In this document: positions 33,165 through 42,442 of the stretch, piece by piece | How positions within the stretch are numbered: the stretch's first letter is position 1 | Layout of the letters: every line of letters starts with the position of its first letter | From: Methylobacterium sp. J-076 | GTDB lineage: Bacteria; Pseudomonadota; Alphaproteobacteria; Rhizobiales; Beijerinckiaceae | Assembly (NCBI RefSeq): GCF_022829405.1 | Contig: NZ_JAKSXW010000149.1 | Span: 575,468 to 639,467, forward strand | Length of the DNA stretch: 64,000 nucleotides | Direction of reading: 5' to 3' | Made by a program: the position numbers and the translations under genes | The notes under the pieces: generated by a model | Seen by the model: the letters and a program-made list of their open reading frames with translations, nothing else | Databases searched by the model: none | What the model was told of the DNA's origin: nothing

Positions 33165-35747
33165 TCACCGGGCCGAGGCGATGCCGTCCGCGGTGGTGGC
33201 GATGCCGACGTTCTGGCGCAGGTCCGCCTCGCCGAGGGTCTTCAGTTCGAGCCGCAGCAGCACCGTCTGGTTGCGCTCGCGCACACCGGTCGCTGTGGCG
33301 ATCGGCGAATTGATGTAGTTCAGGGTAACGGTGGTGCACTCGTCCTGATAGCCGCCGCCGAGGCTCGCACCCGCAAAGTAGAAGCGGCCGGGGTTCTCGT
33401 AGATCGGCGCCGTCCCCACCGGGTTCACGAAGTAGCTCGACAGCGCATCGCTGTAGTTGTTGCGAACGTCGAGGTAGTGGGTCAGGTCGAGCAGCACCGA
33501 GCCCGAGACGAACCAGTTCGGGGTGATGTTGTAGGTGGCCGAGGCGGTCACGCCCTCGCGGTAGTGGCTGTACCCGAGGAGCGGCTGCGCCTCGTAGTAG
33601 GAATAGAACAGCGAGGTCGTGAGCGGCACGAACGGGGCGAAGCGGGCGGTCACGCCCGTCTCGAACCGCGACACGTGGAAGTCCGCGTGGTCGAACCGCG
33701 CCCGCGAGATGAAGGTGATGTTCTGGTTCGGCGACAGCTGGAAGCGGCCCACATAGTCGGACAGCGTCTTGTCGAGGCCGGATTCGATGCCGGTATTGGC
33801 GAGGTCGCCCCGGCGGAACGAGTTCACCCCCGCCAGCTGGATCGACTCGCCGAACATGACGTTCGCGTACCAGCCCGAGGGCGTGACGACCGAGTACTGG
33901 CCGCCGAGGTTGGTGCGCACGCCGCCCTCGACACGGTCGTAGCCCGAGAACTTGTCCCATTCGAACAGGGACGTGTCGTCGAAGACGAGGCTCTGCGCAT
34001 CCTCGTTCGGCAGGCGGCCGATCTTGGTCTCGGACGGGCGCAGCAGGAGCTGCCCGATGGGCTCGATGGTGTGGACGCCGAGCCCACCGAAATTGGCGAC
34101 GAAGGGGTAGCGGTAGTCGAGGCCGACGGTGGGCATGATGCGCCCCGACACGCCGTCGTCGATCCGCGCCACCGAGGGGGCGAGGTCGTTCTGGTAGCCC
34201 GAGAGGTTCGGGTTCACGAAGAACGTGTCGGCCCGCAGCGACGCGAAGGGCGTGAACTTCTGCCCGTAATCGTCGATGAAGCTGCGGCGCCACGTCAGCT
34301 GCGCCGAGGCGCGGGTATCCTGCCCCGCCAGACCCTGGATCAGGCAGGCGCCCCGGGCGAAGACCGCGCAGGTCTGGTAGAGCGGGAAGCTGACGCCGTT
34401 CACGCTCGGCGAGAACAGGTACGTCGTGGTCCGCGGCAGGCCCTGGTACTGGGTCACGTCGCGGTTGAGGCTGGTGATGTTGGCCTGGAAGCGCAGCTCC
34501 CCGCCGATCTCGGACGGGCCGTTGACCCGCTTGTCGTAGTCGATCACCGGGGCGACGATCGGCTGCTGCTTCTGCCAGTCGAAGCTCGACAGGCCCTTGA
34601 AGTAGTACGCCCGGGCATCGAACCACGAGCGGTCGCCCTGGCCGGTCAGGTAGGCGGTGGAGACCGCCTCGCGGAAGAAGTCGGTGGTGATCGACTGGTT
34701 GCGGATGCGGTAGTTGTCGAGGAACCACTTGTCGGTGACGCCGACGAGGTCCCAGCCGGTCCGCCAGCGCTCGTTGATGTAGAACCGGCCCTGGCTCTCC
34801 ACCGATCCGCGGAAGTCGCGCTCGCCCGCGCCGAGCGGGCTCGGCAGGAAGGCCGAGGGCGTGGTCTGCGAGATGCCCGACAGGCGCAGCGAGTAGAAGC
34901 CGTTGTCCAGGCGGTGCCGGAACTCGGCCTGCCCCAGCACCCCCTGCCGGCTGAGCAAGGTCGGCGTCAGGGTCAGGTCGTAGTTCGGCGCGAAGTTGAT
35001 GAAGTACGGCAGGGACACGCCCTTGCCGAGGGCCGTGGTCGAGATGAACCGGGGCGTGAGGAAGCCGGTCTTGCGCTTCTCGGTGGGGTCCGGCGCCTCG
35101 AAATAGGGAAGGTAGACCACCGGGATGCCGGCGATCTCGAGGGTCGACTCCTCGAAGTAGATCGTGTGGGTCTCGTTGTTGTGGATGATCTTCTGCGCCC
35201 GGATCTGCCACAGGGGTGGCTTCTCCGGGGAGTCCTTGCACGGCTCGCAGGCGGTGTAGCTGCCGTACTCGAAGGAGGTCTGCTCGCCGTTCACCCGCTC
35301 GCCGCGGGGCGCCGAGAAGCGCACCCGGACGGTCTCGTTCTTGCGCTCGACGGATTGCTGGACCCGCAGGGTATCCACGAAGCCGGTCTTGAAGTCGTCG
35401 GTGAGCTCCATGCGCTCGCCGGTGACGACCCCGCCATCCGACTCGGTCAGGCGGACGTTGCCCTCGGCGAAGACGCGGCCGGTGCCGCGGTCGTAGCGCA
35501 CCCGGTCGGCCTGCAGCGTCCGCGGGCCGTAGTGCAGTTCCGCGTTGCCGCGGGCGGTCACGGTGTTGTGGTCGTTGTCGTAGACGAGCTCGTTCGCCTC
35601 GACGAGCAGCTTCGCGCCCGGTTTCGCGGACGGCGTGGGCACGCCCTGAGCGTGCCCGTCAGAGACGGGCAGCACGGCGACCGTCAGAGCCGCCGCCAGC
35701 CCGGCGCTCCAAAGGATGTCGGCGACCTTACGCAACGCCAGTCCCAA
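33165..35747 (-). CDS. lptD: LPS-assembly protein LptD (outer membrane)
   Basis: LptD is the outer-membrane beta-barrel that inserts lipopolysaccharide on the cell surface together with LptE. The 860-residue protein has a signal peptide of about 33 residues, a periplasmic OstA/LptA-like jellyroll (about 45-180, for example LVYDNDHNTVTARGNAEL) and a long barrel domain ending in a short unusual tail. The plug-side motif YTACEPCKDSPEKPPLWQI holds a Cys pair. No ATG or GTG is in frame before the signal peptide; the start must be a TTG at 35747 or 35735. It follows lptG by 63 bases in an lptF-lptG-lptD-pdxA-rsmA operon. Confidence 0.93.
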   Translation of the reverse strand: MGLALRKVADILWSAGLAAALTVAVLPVSDGHAQGVPTPSAKPGAKLLVEANELVYDNDHNTVTARGNAELHYGPRTLQADRVRYDRGTGRVFAEGNVRLTESDGGVVTGERMELTDDFKTGFVDTLRVQQSVERKNETVRVRFSAPRGERVNGEQTSFEYGSYTACEPCKDSPEKPPLWQIRAQKIIHNNETHTIYFEESTLEIAGIPVVYLPYFEAPDPTEKRKTGFLTPRFISTTALGKGVSLPYFINFAPNYDLTLTPTLLSRQGVLGQAEFRHRLDNGFYSLRLSGISQTTPSAFLPSPLGAGERDFRGSVESQGRFYINERWRTGWDLVGVTDKWFLDNYRIRNQSITTDFFREAVSTAYLTGQGDRSWFDARAYYFKGLSSFDWQKQQPIVAPVIDYDKRVNGPSEIGGELRFQANITSLNRDVTQYQGLPRTTTYLFSPSVNGVSFPLYQTCAVFARGACLIQGLAGQDTRASAQLTWRRSFIDDYGQKFTPFASLRADTFFVNPNLSGYQNDLAPSVARIDDGVSGRIMPTVGLDYRYPFVANFGGLGVHTIEPIGQLLLRPSETKIGRLPNEDAQSLVFDDTSLFEWDKFSGYDRVEGGVRTNLGGQYSVVTPSGWYANVMFGESIQLAGVNSFRRGDLANTGIESGLDKTLSDYVGRFQLSPNQNITFISRARFDHADFHVSRFETGVTARFAPFVPLTTSLFYSYYEAQPLLGYSHYREGVTASATYNITPNWFVSGSVLLDLTHYLDVRNNYSDALSSYFVNPVGTAPIYENPGRFYFAGASLGGGYQDECTTVTLNYINSPIATATGVRERNQTVLLRLELKTLGEADLRQNVGIATTADGIASAR

Positions 35748-35810
35748 CCCCGGTGACGACTTCCGCCACGACTCTCACACTCGTCTCCCGGCCCGCGCGG
35801 GCCGCAGGCA

Positions 35811-36899
35811 TCAGCCGTCCTCTTGGTACAGAAGCGCGAGCGTACCGAGAAGACTCCCAACCACTGCCGGGAACCAGGCAGCCACAGGTGTTGCAACCAA
35901 ACCCGAGGCGCCGAGCCCTTCCATGACCTGGCGCACGACGTAGAGCGTGAACCCTGCCGCGACGCCTCCGAGGACGAGTTTTCCAACTCCACCAAAGCGG
36001 AAGAACCGTAACGAAACGGTTGCAGCCACCATGACCATCGCCACGAACAGAATCGGCCTTGCCCACAGCACATCGTACTGCAGCCGGTACCGGGTCGCAT
36101 CCAGGCCCGCCCGCTCCGTCTGTGCGATGGTGGCGGGCAGTTGCCAGAAGGGCACAGATTCGGGGCTGGTGAAGCGCTGGCGCACCCGCTCGGGCTCGAG
36201 GTTCGAGGCGATGAGGTAGGTACCGAAGGTCTCCGGCGGCTGGTCCGGCCGCAGCACCCGGGCGTCGGTCAGCTCCCAGAACCCGTCGTGCAGGCTCGCC
36301 CGGGCCGCGACGATCTGCGACTGGAATTCCCCGCGCTCGTCGAAGGTGAAGACCCCGACGCCGGCCAGCGTCGTGGTGCCCTCGATCGCCGTCTCGGCCC
36401 GGATGATCGCCTCGCCATCCAGCCCCTTCTGGCGCAGCCACAGGTCCTTGCCGGATGCGGCCTTGGTGGAGCGGGCGAAGATCTTCGCCTCGATTTCGGT
36501 GGAGCGCTGCTTCAGCATCGCCGAGACGGGGTTGTAGACGCCCACCGCCACCGCCCCGAGGGCCAGGGCCACGAACAGCCCCGGCTGGAGGAACTGCCAG
36601 GCCGAGATGCCGGCGGCCCGGGCGACCACCAGTTCCAGCTTTCGCGACAGCTGCAGCAGCGAGGCCATGGAGCCGAACAGCACGGCGAAGGGCAGGACGC
36701 CCTCCGCCACGGTGGGCGTGCGGTAGAGGGAGAGCTGCGCCATCAGCCCCGTCGAGGCCCCCTGCGATTCACCCGCCCGGCGCAGGAGCTCCACGAAGTC
36801 GAGGGTGTAGACCAGGGCGAAGACGGTGATGAAGACGCCGAGGACCGTGCGGGCGAACCGCGCGGCGAAGTAGCGTCCGAGGGTGGGTCCGATCAGCAT
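35811..36899 (-). CDS. lptG: LPS export permease LptG
   Basis: The product is a 362-residue inner-membrane protein of the YjgP/YjgQ family, with about six membrane helices (three at each end) flanking a periplasmic beta-jellyroll. With LptF and the LptB ATPase it forms the ABC transporter that extracts lipopolysaccharide from the inner membrane. The opening LGRYFAARFARTVLG and the C-terminal helices GKLVLGGVAAGFTLYVV fit LptG. It is the second gene, starting 9 bases after lptF, which supports the LptF/LptG assignment by order. Confidence 0.93.
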   Translation of the reverse strand: MLIGPTLGRYFAARFARTVLGVFITVFALVYTLDFVELLRRAGESQGASTGLMAQLSLYRTPTVAEGVLPFAVLFGSMASLLQLSRKLELVVARAAGISAWQFLQPGLFVALALGAVAVGVYNPVSAMLKQRSTEIEAKIFARSTKAASGKDLWLRQKGLDGEAIIRAETAIEGTTTLAGVGVFTFDERGEFQSQIVAARASLHDGFWELTDARVLRPDQPPETFGTYLIASNLEPERVRQRFTSPESVPFWQLPATIAQTERAGLDATRYRLQYDVLWARPILFVAMVMVAATVSLRFFRFGGVGKLVLGGVAAGFTLYVVRQVMEGLGASGLVATPVAAWFPAVVGSLLGTLALLYQEDG

Positions 36900-36908
36900 C
36901 GTGTGGCG

Positions 36909-38069
36909 CTACTGGGCCGGTGCGAGGCGGGGAGGGCGCAGGCGCCCGCGGATGAGGCGGGCGAGCCCGGCATTGAAGGCGCGGACCCGCGTTCCCTGGA
37001 AGATCAGCAGGCTCGACAGGACGATCGCCAGGAGCGGCACGCCGTAGACCGCCGCCACCGCCCCGGAACTCCGCGCCGCCGCGCTCACCGCGGCGAAGCC
37101 CGCGATGCGCAGGGCGACCACGGCGATGATCGCCCCGGCGACGGCCAGGCCCCGGCCCTGGCGGGTGGTGCGCGGATCGCCCAGCGCCGCGAAGGCGATG
37201 AACGCCAGGGCCAGCGGATAGAGGGCGGCGGAGAGACGGTCGTGCAGCTCGGCCCGGAACCGCCCCTTCTGCAGCTGGTAGTAGGCCTCGCTCCGGTCGG
37301 GGAACAGGAGCTGCGCCGTCGAGCGCTCCCGGGGCTTGTAGATCGTGTCGGAATCCGGCGGCGCGAAGGCGGCGAGGTCGATCGTGTAGCGGTCGAACTT
37401 CAGGATCGAGGAATCGCGGCTGTCCTTCTGCTGCTGCAGCACGGTGCCGTGTTCGAGGATCAGGTAGCTCTGCCCGTCGACATCGACGGCGTTGCCCCGG
37501 TCGGCGAGGTAAACCTTGGTCTTCCCGGCCTCGCGCCGGTCCTGGATGAACAACCCTTCGAGGACGCCCCCCGGCCCGCGTTGGCGGAAATGGAAGGTGA
37601 TGCCGTTGTCGAGCTGGGTGAACTGGCCTTCCTTGACCACGTTGGCGATGAAGTCGCCGCGCACGCGGGTGATGACGTCGCGCAGCTCCTGGAAGCTCGC
37701 GGGCATCACCACGATCACCACCACGCCCACGAGGAAGCTGACGCTGAGCGCGAGCGTCACGAACGGCCGCAGGAGCGAGCGCGGCGGCATCCCCGCCGCC
37801 GACATCACGATCAGCTCGGAATCGCCGTTGAGCTTGTTGAGGGCGTAGACCGTCCCGATGAACAGGGCGACGGGGGCGATCACCACCACCAGCGTCGGCA
37901 GCGACAGGGCGGTGACGAAGAGGAAGACGAGCAGAGTCTGCCCCTTGGCGGTCACGAGGTCGAGCTCGCGCAGCGCCTGCGTGACCCAGATCGTCCCGGT
38001 CAAGCCGACGAGGCAGGCGAGCGTCCCGCCCGCGGCGATCCGGAAGATGTAGCGTTCGACCTGCCTCAT
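36909..38069 (-). CDS. lptF: LPS export permease LptF
   Basis: This is the 386-residue partner of LptG, with the same YjgP/YjgQ layout: N-terminal helices (residues about 10-120, beginning VERYIFRIAAGGTLACLVGL), a periplasmic jellyroll in the middle, and three C-terminal helices. It forms half of the membrane part of the LptB2FG lipopolysaccharide extractor. It is the first gene of the lpt operon and diverges from pepA; a similar arrangement is found throughout alphaproteobacteria. Confidence 0.93.
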   Translation of the reverse strand: MRQVERYIFRIAAGGTLACLVGLTGTIWVTQALRELDLVTAKGQTLLVFLFVTALSLPTLVVVIAPVALFIGTVYALNKLNGDSELIVMSAAGMPPRSLLRPFVTLALSVSFLVGVVVIVVMPASFQELRDVITRVRGDFIANVVKEGQFTQLDNGITFHFRQRGPGGVLEGLFIQDRREAGKTKVYLADRGNAVDVDGQSYLILEHGTVLQQQKDSRDSSILKFDRYTIDLAAFAPPDSDTIYKPRERSTAQLLFPDRSEAYYQLQKGRFRAELHDRLSAALYPLALAFIAFAALGDPRTTRQGRGLAVAGAIIAVVALRIAGFAAVSAAARSSGAVAAVYGVPLLAIVLSSLLIFQGTRVRAFNAGLARLIRGRLRPPRLAPAQ

Positions 38070-38152
38070 CGTCCCAGCGGCCCGCTCCGGCGTTGCGTCC
38101 CCCGCCCGGCATGACCCGACAACTGGGGCGATTCCAGGGCTCTCGCGCCGCG

Positions 38153-38180
38153 TTGCGTTCTGCGTCTCAACGGCTACACA
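38153..38180 (+). promoter_or_regulatory. possible pepA promoter (TTGCGT / TACACA)
   Basis: TTGCGT (38153-38158) and TACACA (38175-38180) are separated by 16 bases and lie 59 bases before the pepA ATG, in the lptF-pepA divergent region. The match is moderate. Confidence 0.35.
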
Positions 38181-38239
38181 GGTCGGATTGCGAAGCGCGG
38201 CCGGCGTTCCACGGCGGCGGCGGTGGGATGGCGGGAAGC

Positions 38240-39736
38240 ATGACGGACAAGATCGACATCGCCTTCGGGCCCCTGGGGCAGGCGGGCCAGGGCGACCTCG
38301 TGGTGTTCATGGGCGATGATTTGGCCCTCGGCGCCCCGGCCAGGGACGCCCTCGGCGGCGCAGGCGCCGACCTCGTCGCCAAGGCGGCGGCCTCCGAGAA
38401 GTTCAAGGGCCGCTCTCTCTCGGCGATGGTGCTGCCGGCGCCCGCGGGCCTTCCCATCGACCGCCTCGTGGTGGTCGGGCTCGGCAGCAACACCGACCGG
38501 GGCAAGCTCGACTGGCCGGTGCTCGGCGGCTTCACCGCCTCGAAGGTCTCCGGCCGGACGGCGCGGATCGTCCTCGACCTGCCGGGCGTCGCCACCGGCC
38601 CCGAGCAGGCCGCCGCCTTCGCCCTCGGGGCCCGCCTGCGGACCTACACCTTCGACCGCTACAAGACGAAGAAGAAGCCCGACGCCGAGGACAAGGCCGG
38701 CACCAGCCTGACGATCCTCGCCGCCGACCACGCCGCCGCCGCCCGCGAGGACGAGGGTGCGCGCAGCCTCGCCGAGAGCGTCATCCTCGCCCGGGACCTC
38801 GTCAACGAGCCGCCGAACGTCCTCTACCCGGAAGAGTTCGCCCGCCGGGCCGGGGAGCTGACGAAGCTCGGCGTCGAGGTGGAGATCCTGGAGCCGGCGC
38901 GGATGCGCGACCTCGGCATGGGGGCCCTCCTCGCCGTGGCGCAGGGCTCGGTGCGCGAGCCCCGCGTCGTGGTCATGCGCTGGAACGGCGGCACGGCCGG
39001 CGAGGCGCCCGTCGCCCTGATCGGCAAGGGCGTGATCTTCGATTCGGGCGGCGTCTCCATCAAGCCGGGCGGCGGCATGGAGGACATGAAGGGCGACATG
39101 GGCGGCGCCGCCGCCGTGGTCGGGGCGATGCGCGCCCTCGCCGCGCGCAAGGCGCGCTGCAACGTGGTCGGCGCCATCGGCATCGTGGAGAACATGCCGG
39201 ACGGCGGCGCCTACCGCCCCTCCGACATCCTGACCTCCATGTCGGGCCAGACCATCGAGGTGATCAACACCGACGCCGAGGGCCGCCTCGTCCTCGCCGA
39301 CGTCATCACCCACGTCGTCCGCTCGGCGAAGCCCAAGGCGATGATCGACCTCGCCACCCTCACGGGGGCGATCATCGTCGCCCTGGGCCAGGACATCGCC
39401 GGGATGTTCTCCAACGACGACGGCCTCGCCGAGAAGATCCGCGCGGCCGGCGAGGCGACGGGCGAGGCGGTGTGGCGGATGCCGCTGATCCCCGCCTACG
39501 ACAAGGCGATCGATTCCAAGTTCGCCGACATGAAGAACACCGGCGGCCGTCACGGCGGCGCGGCGACGGCGGCCTCGTTCATCAAGCGCTACGTCGAGGA
39601 CGTGCCGTGGGCCCACCTCGACATCGCCGGCGTGGCGATGTCCTCCAACGCCAGCGAGATCAACCGCAGCTGGGGGGCGGGCTGGGGCGTCCGCCTCCTC
39701 GACCGGCTGATCCGGGACAATTACGAGGCGCACTGA
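38240..39736 (+). CDS. pepA: leucyl aminopeptidase (M17 family)
   Basis: The product has 498 residues. The C-terminal catalytic domain of family M17 is clear: LIGKGVIFDSGGVSIKPG with two metal ligands, the segment EDMKGDMGGAAAV, and the signature NTDAEGRLVLADV. It removes N-terminal residues from peptides in the cytoplasm; some homologues also bind DNA as regulators of carAB. The ATG at 38240 (MTDKIDIAFG) is preceded by GGAAG. Another in-frame ATG is 12 bases upstream. It diverges from lptF and is followed after 21 bases by a membrane protein. Confidence 0.93.
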   Translation: MTDKIDIAFGPLGQAGQGDLVVFMGDDLALGAPARDALGGAGADLVAKAAASEKFKGRSLSAMVLPAPAGLPIDRLVVVGLGSNTDRGKLDWPVLGGFTASKVSGRTARIVLDLPGVATGPEQAAAFALGARLRTYTFDRYKTKKKPDAEDKAGTSLTILAADHAAAAREDEGARSLAESVILARDLVNEPPNVLYPEEFARRAGELTKLGVEVEILEPARMRDLGMGALLAVAQGSVREPRVVVMRWNGGTAGEAPVALIGKGVIFDSGGVSIKPGGGMEDMKGDMGGAAAVVGAMRALAARKARCNVVGAIGIVENMPDGGAYRPSDILTSMSGQTIEVINTDAEGRLVLADVITHVVRSAKPKAMIDLATLTGAIIVALGQDIAGMFSNDDGLAEKIRAAGEATGEAVWRMPLIPAYDKAIDSKFADMKNTGGRHGGAATAASFIKRYVEDVPWAHLDIAGVAMSSNASEINRSWGAGWGVRLLDRLIRDNYEAH

Positions 39737-39757
39737 CGCGCCGTCGGAGCGAGACCC

Positions 39758-40507
39758 GTGGCGAGCGACGCTTTCCTCGACGTCATCGGGTCGCGCGACG
39801 CCCCCGTCCGGCCCCCTTCCTCCGCGGGGGGGCGGGCGTGGGTCACCCCCCTTCGCGAGGCGCTCGTCCCCGTCCTCGCGATGCTCCTGGCTCTGGCGGC
39901 CTTCGCCGCAGGGGGCCTGAGCCGCCGCATGGCCCTGCCCGAGGGGTTGGAGCCCTATGCCTACGGCTTCTTCCTCGACCGCTATCCCCTCTTCGTCTTC
40001 GCCCTCATCTTCGCGGCGGCACGGATCGTGGCGGCGGCGGCGGCCGCCGGTCCGGGGGGGGCGGCACGGCGGGTCGCCTTCGCGCTCCTCGGACTCGCCG
40101 TCCTCGGCCTGGCGGGGCTCTACCCGACCTTCGGGGGCCTGATCCTGCGGGGCGGATACGCCACCGGCAGCATGGCCTTCCTCACCGGCCAGCCCCTCTG
40201 GCTCGCCTACGCCCTCGGGGCGAGCGTCCCGGCCCTCATGGTCGGCGGCATCGTCGGCGCATCCATCCTCGCCGCGAACCGGCCGCTCCGTCCGCGGCTG
40301 CGGCGGATCGGGTGGGGCGCCCTGTCCTTCCTGTGTCTGTGGTTCGGCGCCGGTCTGATCGGCCTCGGCCACGAGGTCGGCTTCGGCGCGTGGCCGGCCC
40401 GGGCGATGCGGCCCGGCGAGGCGGGCCTCGCGGCCGTCCTCCTGCTCGTCGCAGCGGCGCCGTACAGCCTCCTGATCGCGTTACGCAGGCGCCGCGCGAG
40501 CGCGTGA
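39758..40507 (+). CDS. integral membrane protein of unknown function
   Basis: The product has 249 residues with about six hydrophobic segments (near 33-53, 72-95, 103-125, 143-170, 185-207 and 220-240). The start is a GTG preceded by GAGCGAG. The N-terminal 30 residues include a Pro/Gly-rich segment (PVRPPSSAGGRAW) encoded by C and G runs resembling repeat sequence. I do not recognise a family. It lies 21 bases after pepA and is probably co-transcribed with it. Confidence 0.55.
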   Translation: MASDAFLDVIGSRDAPVRPPSSAGGRAWVTPLREALVPVLAMLLALAAFAAGGLSRRMALPEGLEPYAYGFFLDRYPLFVFALIFAAARIVAAAAAAGPGGAARRVAFALLGLAVLGLAGLYPTFGGLILRGGYATGSMAFLTGQPLWLAYALGASVPALMVGGIVGASILAANRPLRPRLRRIGWGALSFLCLWFGAGLIGLGHEVGFGAWPARAMRPGEAGLAAVLLLVAAAPYSLLIALRRRRASA

Positions 40508-40599
40508 GGCAGCCTTGCGCGCTCTCCGCGCATCGCCCACAGTCCGAGCCGGGGGGCGGGATCGGCGGCCATCAGAGCCGCACCTGCGGAGGAAACGCT

Positions 40600-42333
40600 A
40601 TGCACGCCAGCGTGACGATGGACCGCGACGCGGCCAGCGCGCAGGACCGCGCGACCGCGCGGCCATGGCTTTCCGCCTATCCGCCGGGCATGCCGGCCGA
40701 CATCGCCGTCGCCGACCTTCGCACCCTCTCGGACCTCTACACCCACAGCATCGCCGCCTTCGCGGACAGGCTGGCGGCCACCTGCTTCGGCTCCGACCTC
40801 TCCTACGCCGATCTCGGCCGACAGGCCCGGGCGCTCGCCGCCTCCCTCCAGGCGGACGGGGTCGGCAAGGGCGACCGGGTGGCGATCATGCTGCCCAACA
40901 TCCCGTCCTACATGGTCTCGATCGTCGCCGTGCATCTGGCCGGGGCGGTCGTGGTCAACGTCAACCCGCTCTACACGAGCCGCGAGATGGCGGCACAGAT
41001 CGGTGATTCCGGCGCGCGGGTGCTGATCGTCCTCGAGAATTTCGCGCATACGGTCGCCGGCGCGTTGGGCGAGATCGACCTGCGCCGGGTCATCGTCGCC
41101 GGCCCCGGCGACGGCTTGGGCGCGAAGGGTCAGGCGATCAACCTTGCGAGCCGCCACCTGCGCAAGGCGGTGCCGCCCTTCACGCTGCCCCCTGGGCTCG
41201 CCGTCCGCTTCGCCGCCGCCCTGAAGACGCGCGCGCCGCTGCGCCCGGTCCCGGTCGCTCCGGACGACCTCGCCTTCCTGCAATATACCGGCGGCACGAC
41301 GGGCGTCGCCAAGGCGGCGATGCTCACACACCGCAACGTGGCGGCCAATGTCGAGCAATGCGTCACGTGGTTCGACGCGACGGATACGGGGCGGCGCCGG
41401 ATCACCGTCACGGCCCTGCCGCTCTACCATATCTTCGCACTCACGGCCTGTTTCCTGTTCTCGGTCCGGACCGGCGGCAGCTGCCTGCTGATCCCCAACC
41501 CGCGCGACTGCGACGGCTTCGTGAAGACACTCTCCCGCGTGCGGTTCACCGGGCTGGCGGGGGTCAACACCCTGTTCAACATGCTCGTGAACCACCCGAA
41601 GATCGGCACGGTGGACTTCTCCGCCCTCGATTTCGTCATCGGCGGGGGCACCGCCGTCCAGAGCGCCGTCGCGGCGCGGTGGAAGGCCCTGACCGGACAC
41701 GCCATCGTGGAGGGCTACGGCCTGTCGGAGACCTCCCCGGTGCTGTGCGCCAACCTGCGCACGCTGCCGGATTTCAGCGGGACGATTGGCTATCCCTTGC
41801 CCTCGACCCTGGTCTCGATCCGGGATGCCGAGAACCGTCCCGTCCCGCCGGGCGAGCGTGGGGAGCTCTGCGCGAAGGGCCCCCAGGTGATGCCCGGCTA
41901 CTGGAACCGGGCGGACGAGACCGCGCAGGTGATGACGGCGGACGGCTATTTCCGCACGGGCGACGTGGCCGTGATGGATGCGGCCGGGCAGGTCCGGATC
42001 GTCGACCGGTTGAAGGACATGATCCTGGTCTCAGGGTTCAACGTCTACCCGAACGAGGTCGAGGATGTGATCGCCTCCCATCCGGGCGTCCTCGAATGCG
42101 CGGTGGTCGGCACGCCCCACGCCGAGACCGGCGAGATGGTGGTGGCCCATGTGGTGCTGAAGGATGCGAGCGTCAGCGCCGACGCCCTGCGGGCCTACGC
42201 CCGCACGCAGCTCACCGGCTACAAGGTGCCGAAGGCCGTGGTACTGCACGAGGCCCTGCCGAAGACCAATGTCGGGAAGGTGCTCCGCCGCGTCCTGCGC
42301 GACGAGGCCCCGCCCCCCGAGGGCGCGACGTAA
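40600..42333 (+). CDS. fadD: long-chain acyl-CoA synthetase (AMP-forming)
   Basis: The product has 577 residues of the ANL superfamily. The phosphate loop YTGGTTGVAKAAMLTH starts near residue 228, the adenine motif GYGLSETSPV near 373, the hinge DRLKDMILVSG near 468, and the catalytic C-terminal Lys in KTNVGKVLRR near 557. It activates fatty acids to acyl-CoA for degradation or membrane synthesis. The sequence fits the FadD group, though the exact chain length is unknown. GGAGG 8 bases before the ATG fixes the start. It is followed 109 bases later by msrP. Confidence 0.88.
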   Translation: MHASVTMDRDAASAQDRATARPWLSAYPPGMPADIAVADLRTLSDLYTHSIAAFADRLAATCFGSDLSYADLGRQARALAASLQADGVGKGDRVAIMLPNIPSYMVSIVAVHLAGAVVVNVNPLYTSREMAAQIGDSGARVLIVLENFAHTVAGALGEIDLRRVIVAGPGDGLGAKGQAINLASRHLRKAVPPFTLPPGLAVRFAAALKTRAPLRPVPVAPDDLAFLQYTGGTTGVAKAAMLTHRNVAANVEQCVTWFDATDTGRRRITVTALPLYHIFALTACFLFSVRTGGSCLLIPNPRDCDGFVKTLSRVRFTGLAGVNTLFNMLVNHPKIGTVDFSALDFVIGGGTAVQSAVAARWKALTGHAIVEGYGLSETSPVLCANLRTLPDFSGTIGYPLPSTLVSIRDAENRPVPPGERGELCAKGPQVMPGYWNRADETAQVMTADGYFRTGDVAVMDAAGQVRIVDRLKDMILVSGFNVYPNEVEDVIASHPGVLECAVVGTPHAETGEMVVAHVVLKDASVSADALRAYARTQLTGYKVPKAVVLHEALPKTNVGKVLRRVLRDEAPPPEGAT

Positions 42334-42442
42334 CCCCACGGGGCCCCTCGCCGAATGGTGAGGCGGACCGGCTTGCCCATCCAGCGATCCGGTCCGATCT
42401 CTCGGGGAAGAGACCGAGACACGCCACGCAGGGGAGACGGCC

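Noticed and set aside
32004..35756. Open frame of about 1250 codons on the plus strand
   Set aside because: Antisense to pdxA and lptD; no family similarity and typical shadow composition.
36141..38114. Open frame of 657 codons on the plus strand
   Set aside because: Antisense to lptG and lptF, which are clear.
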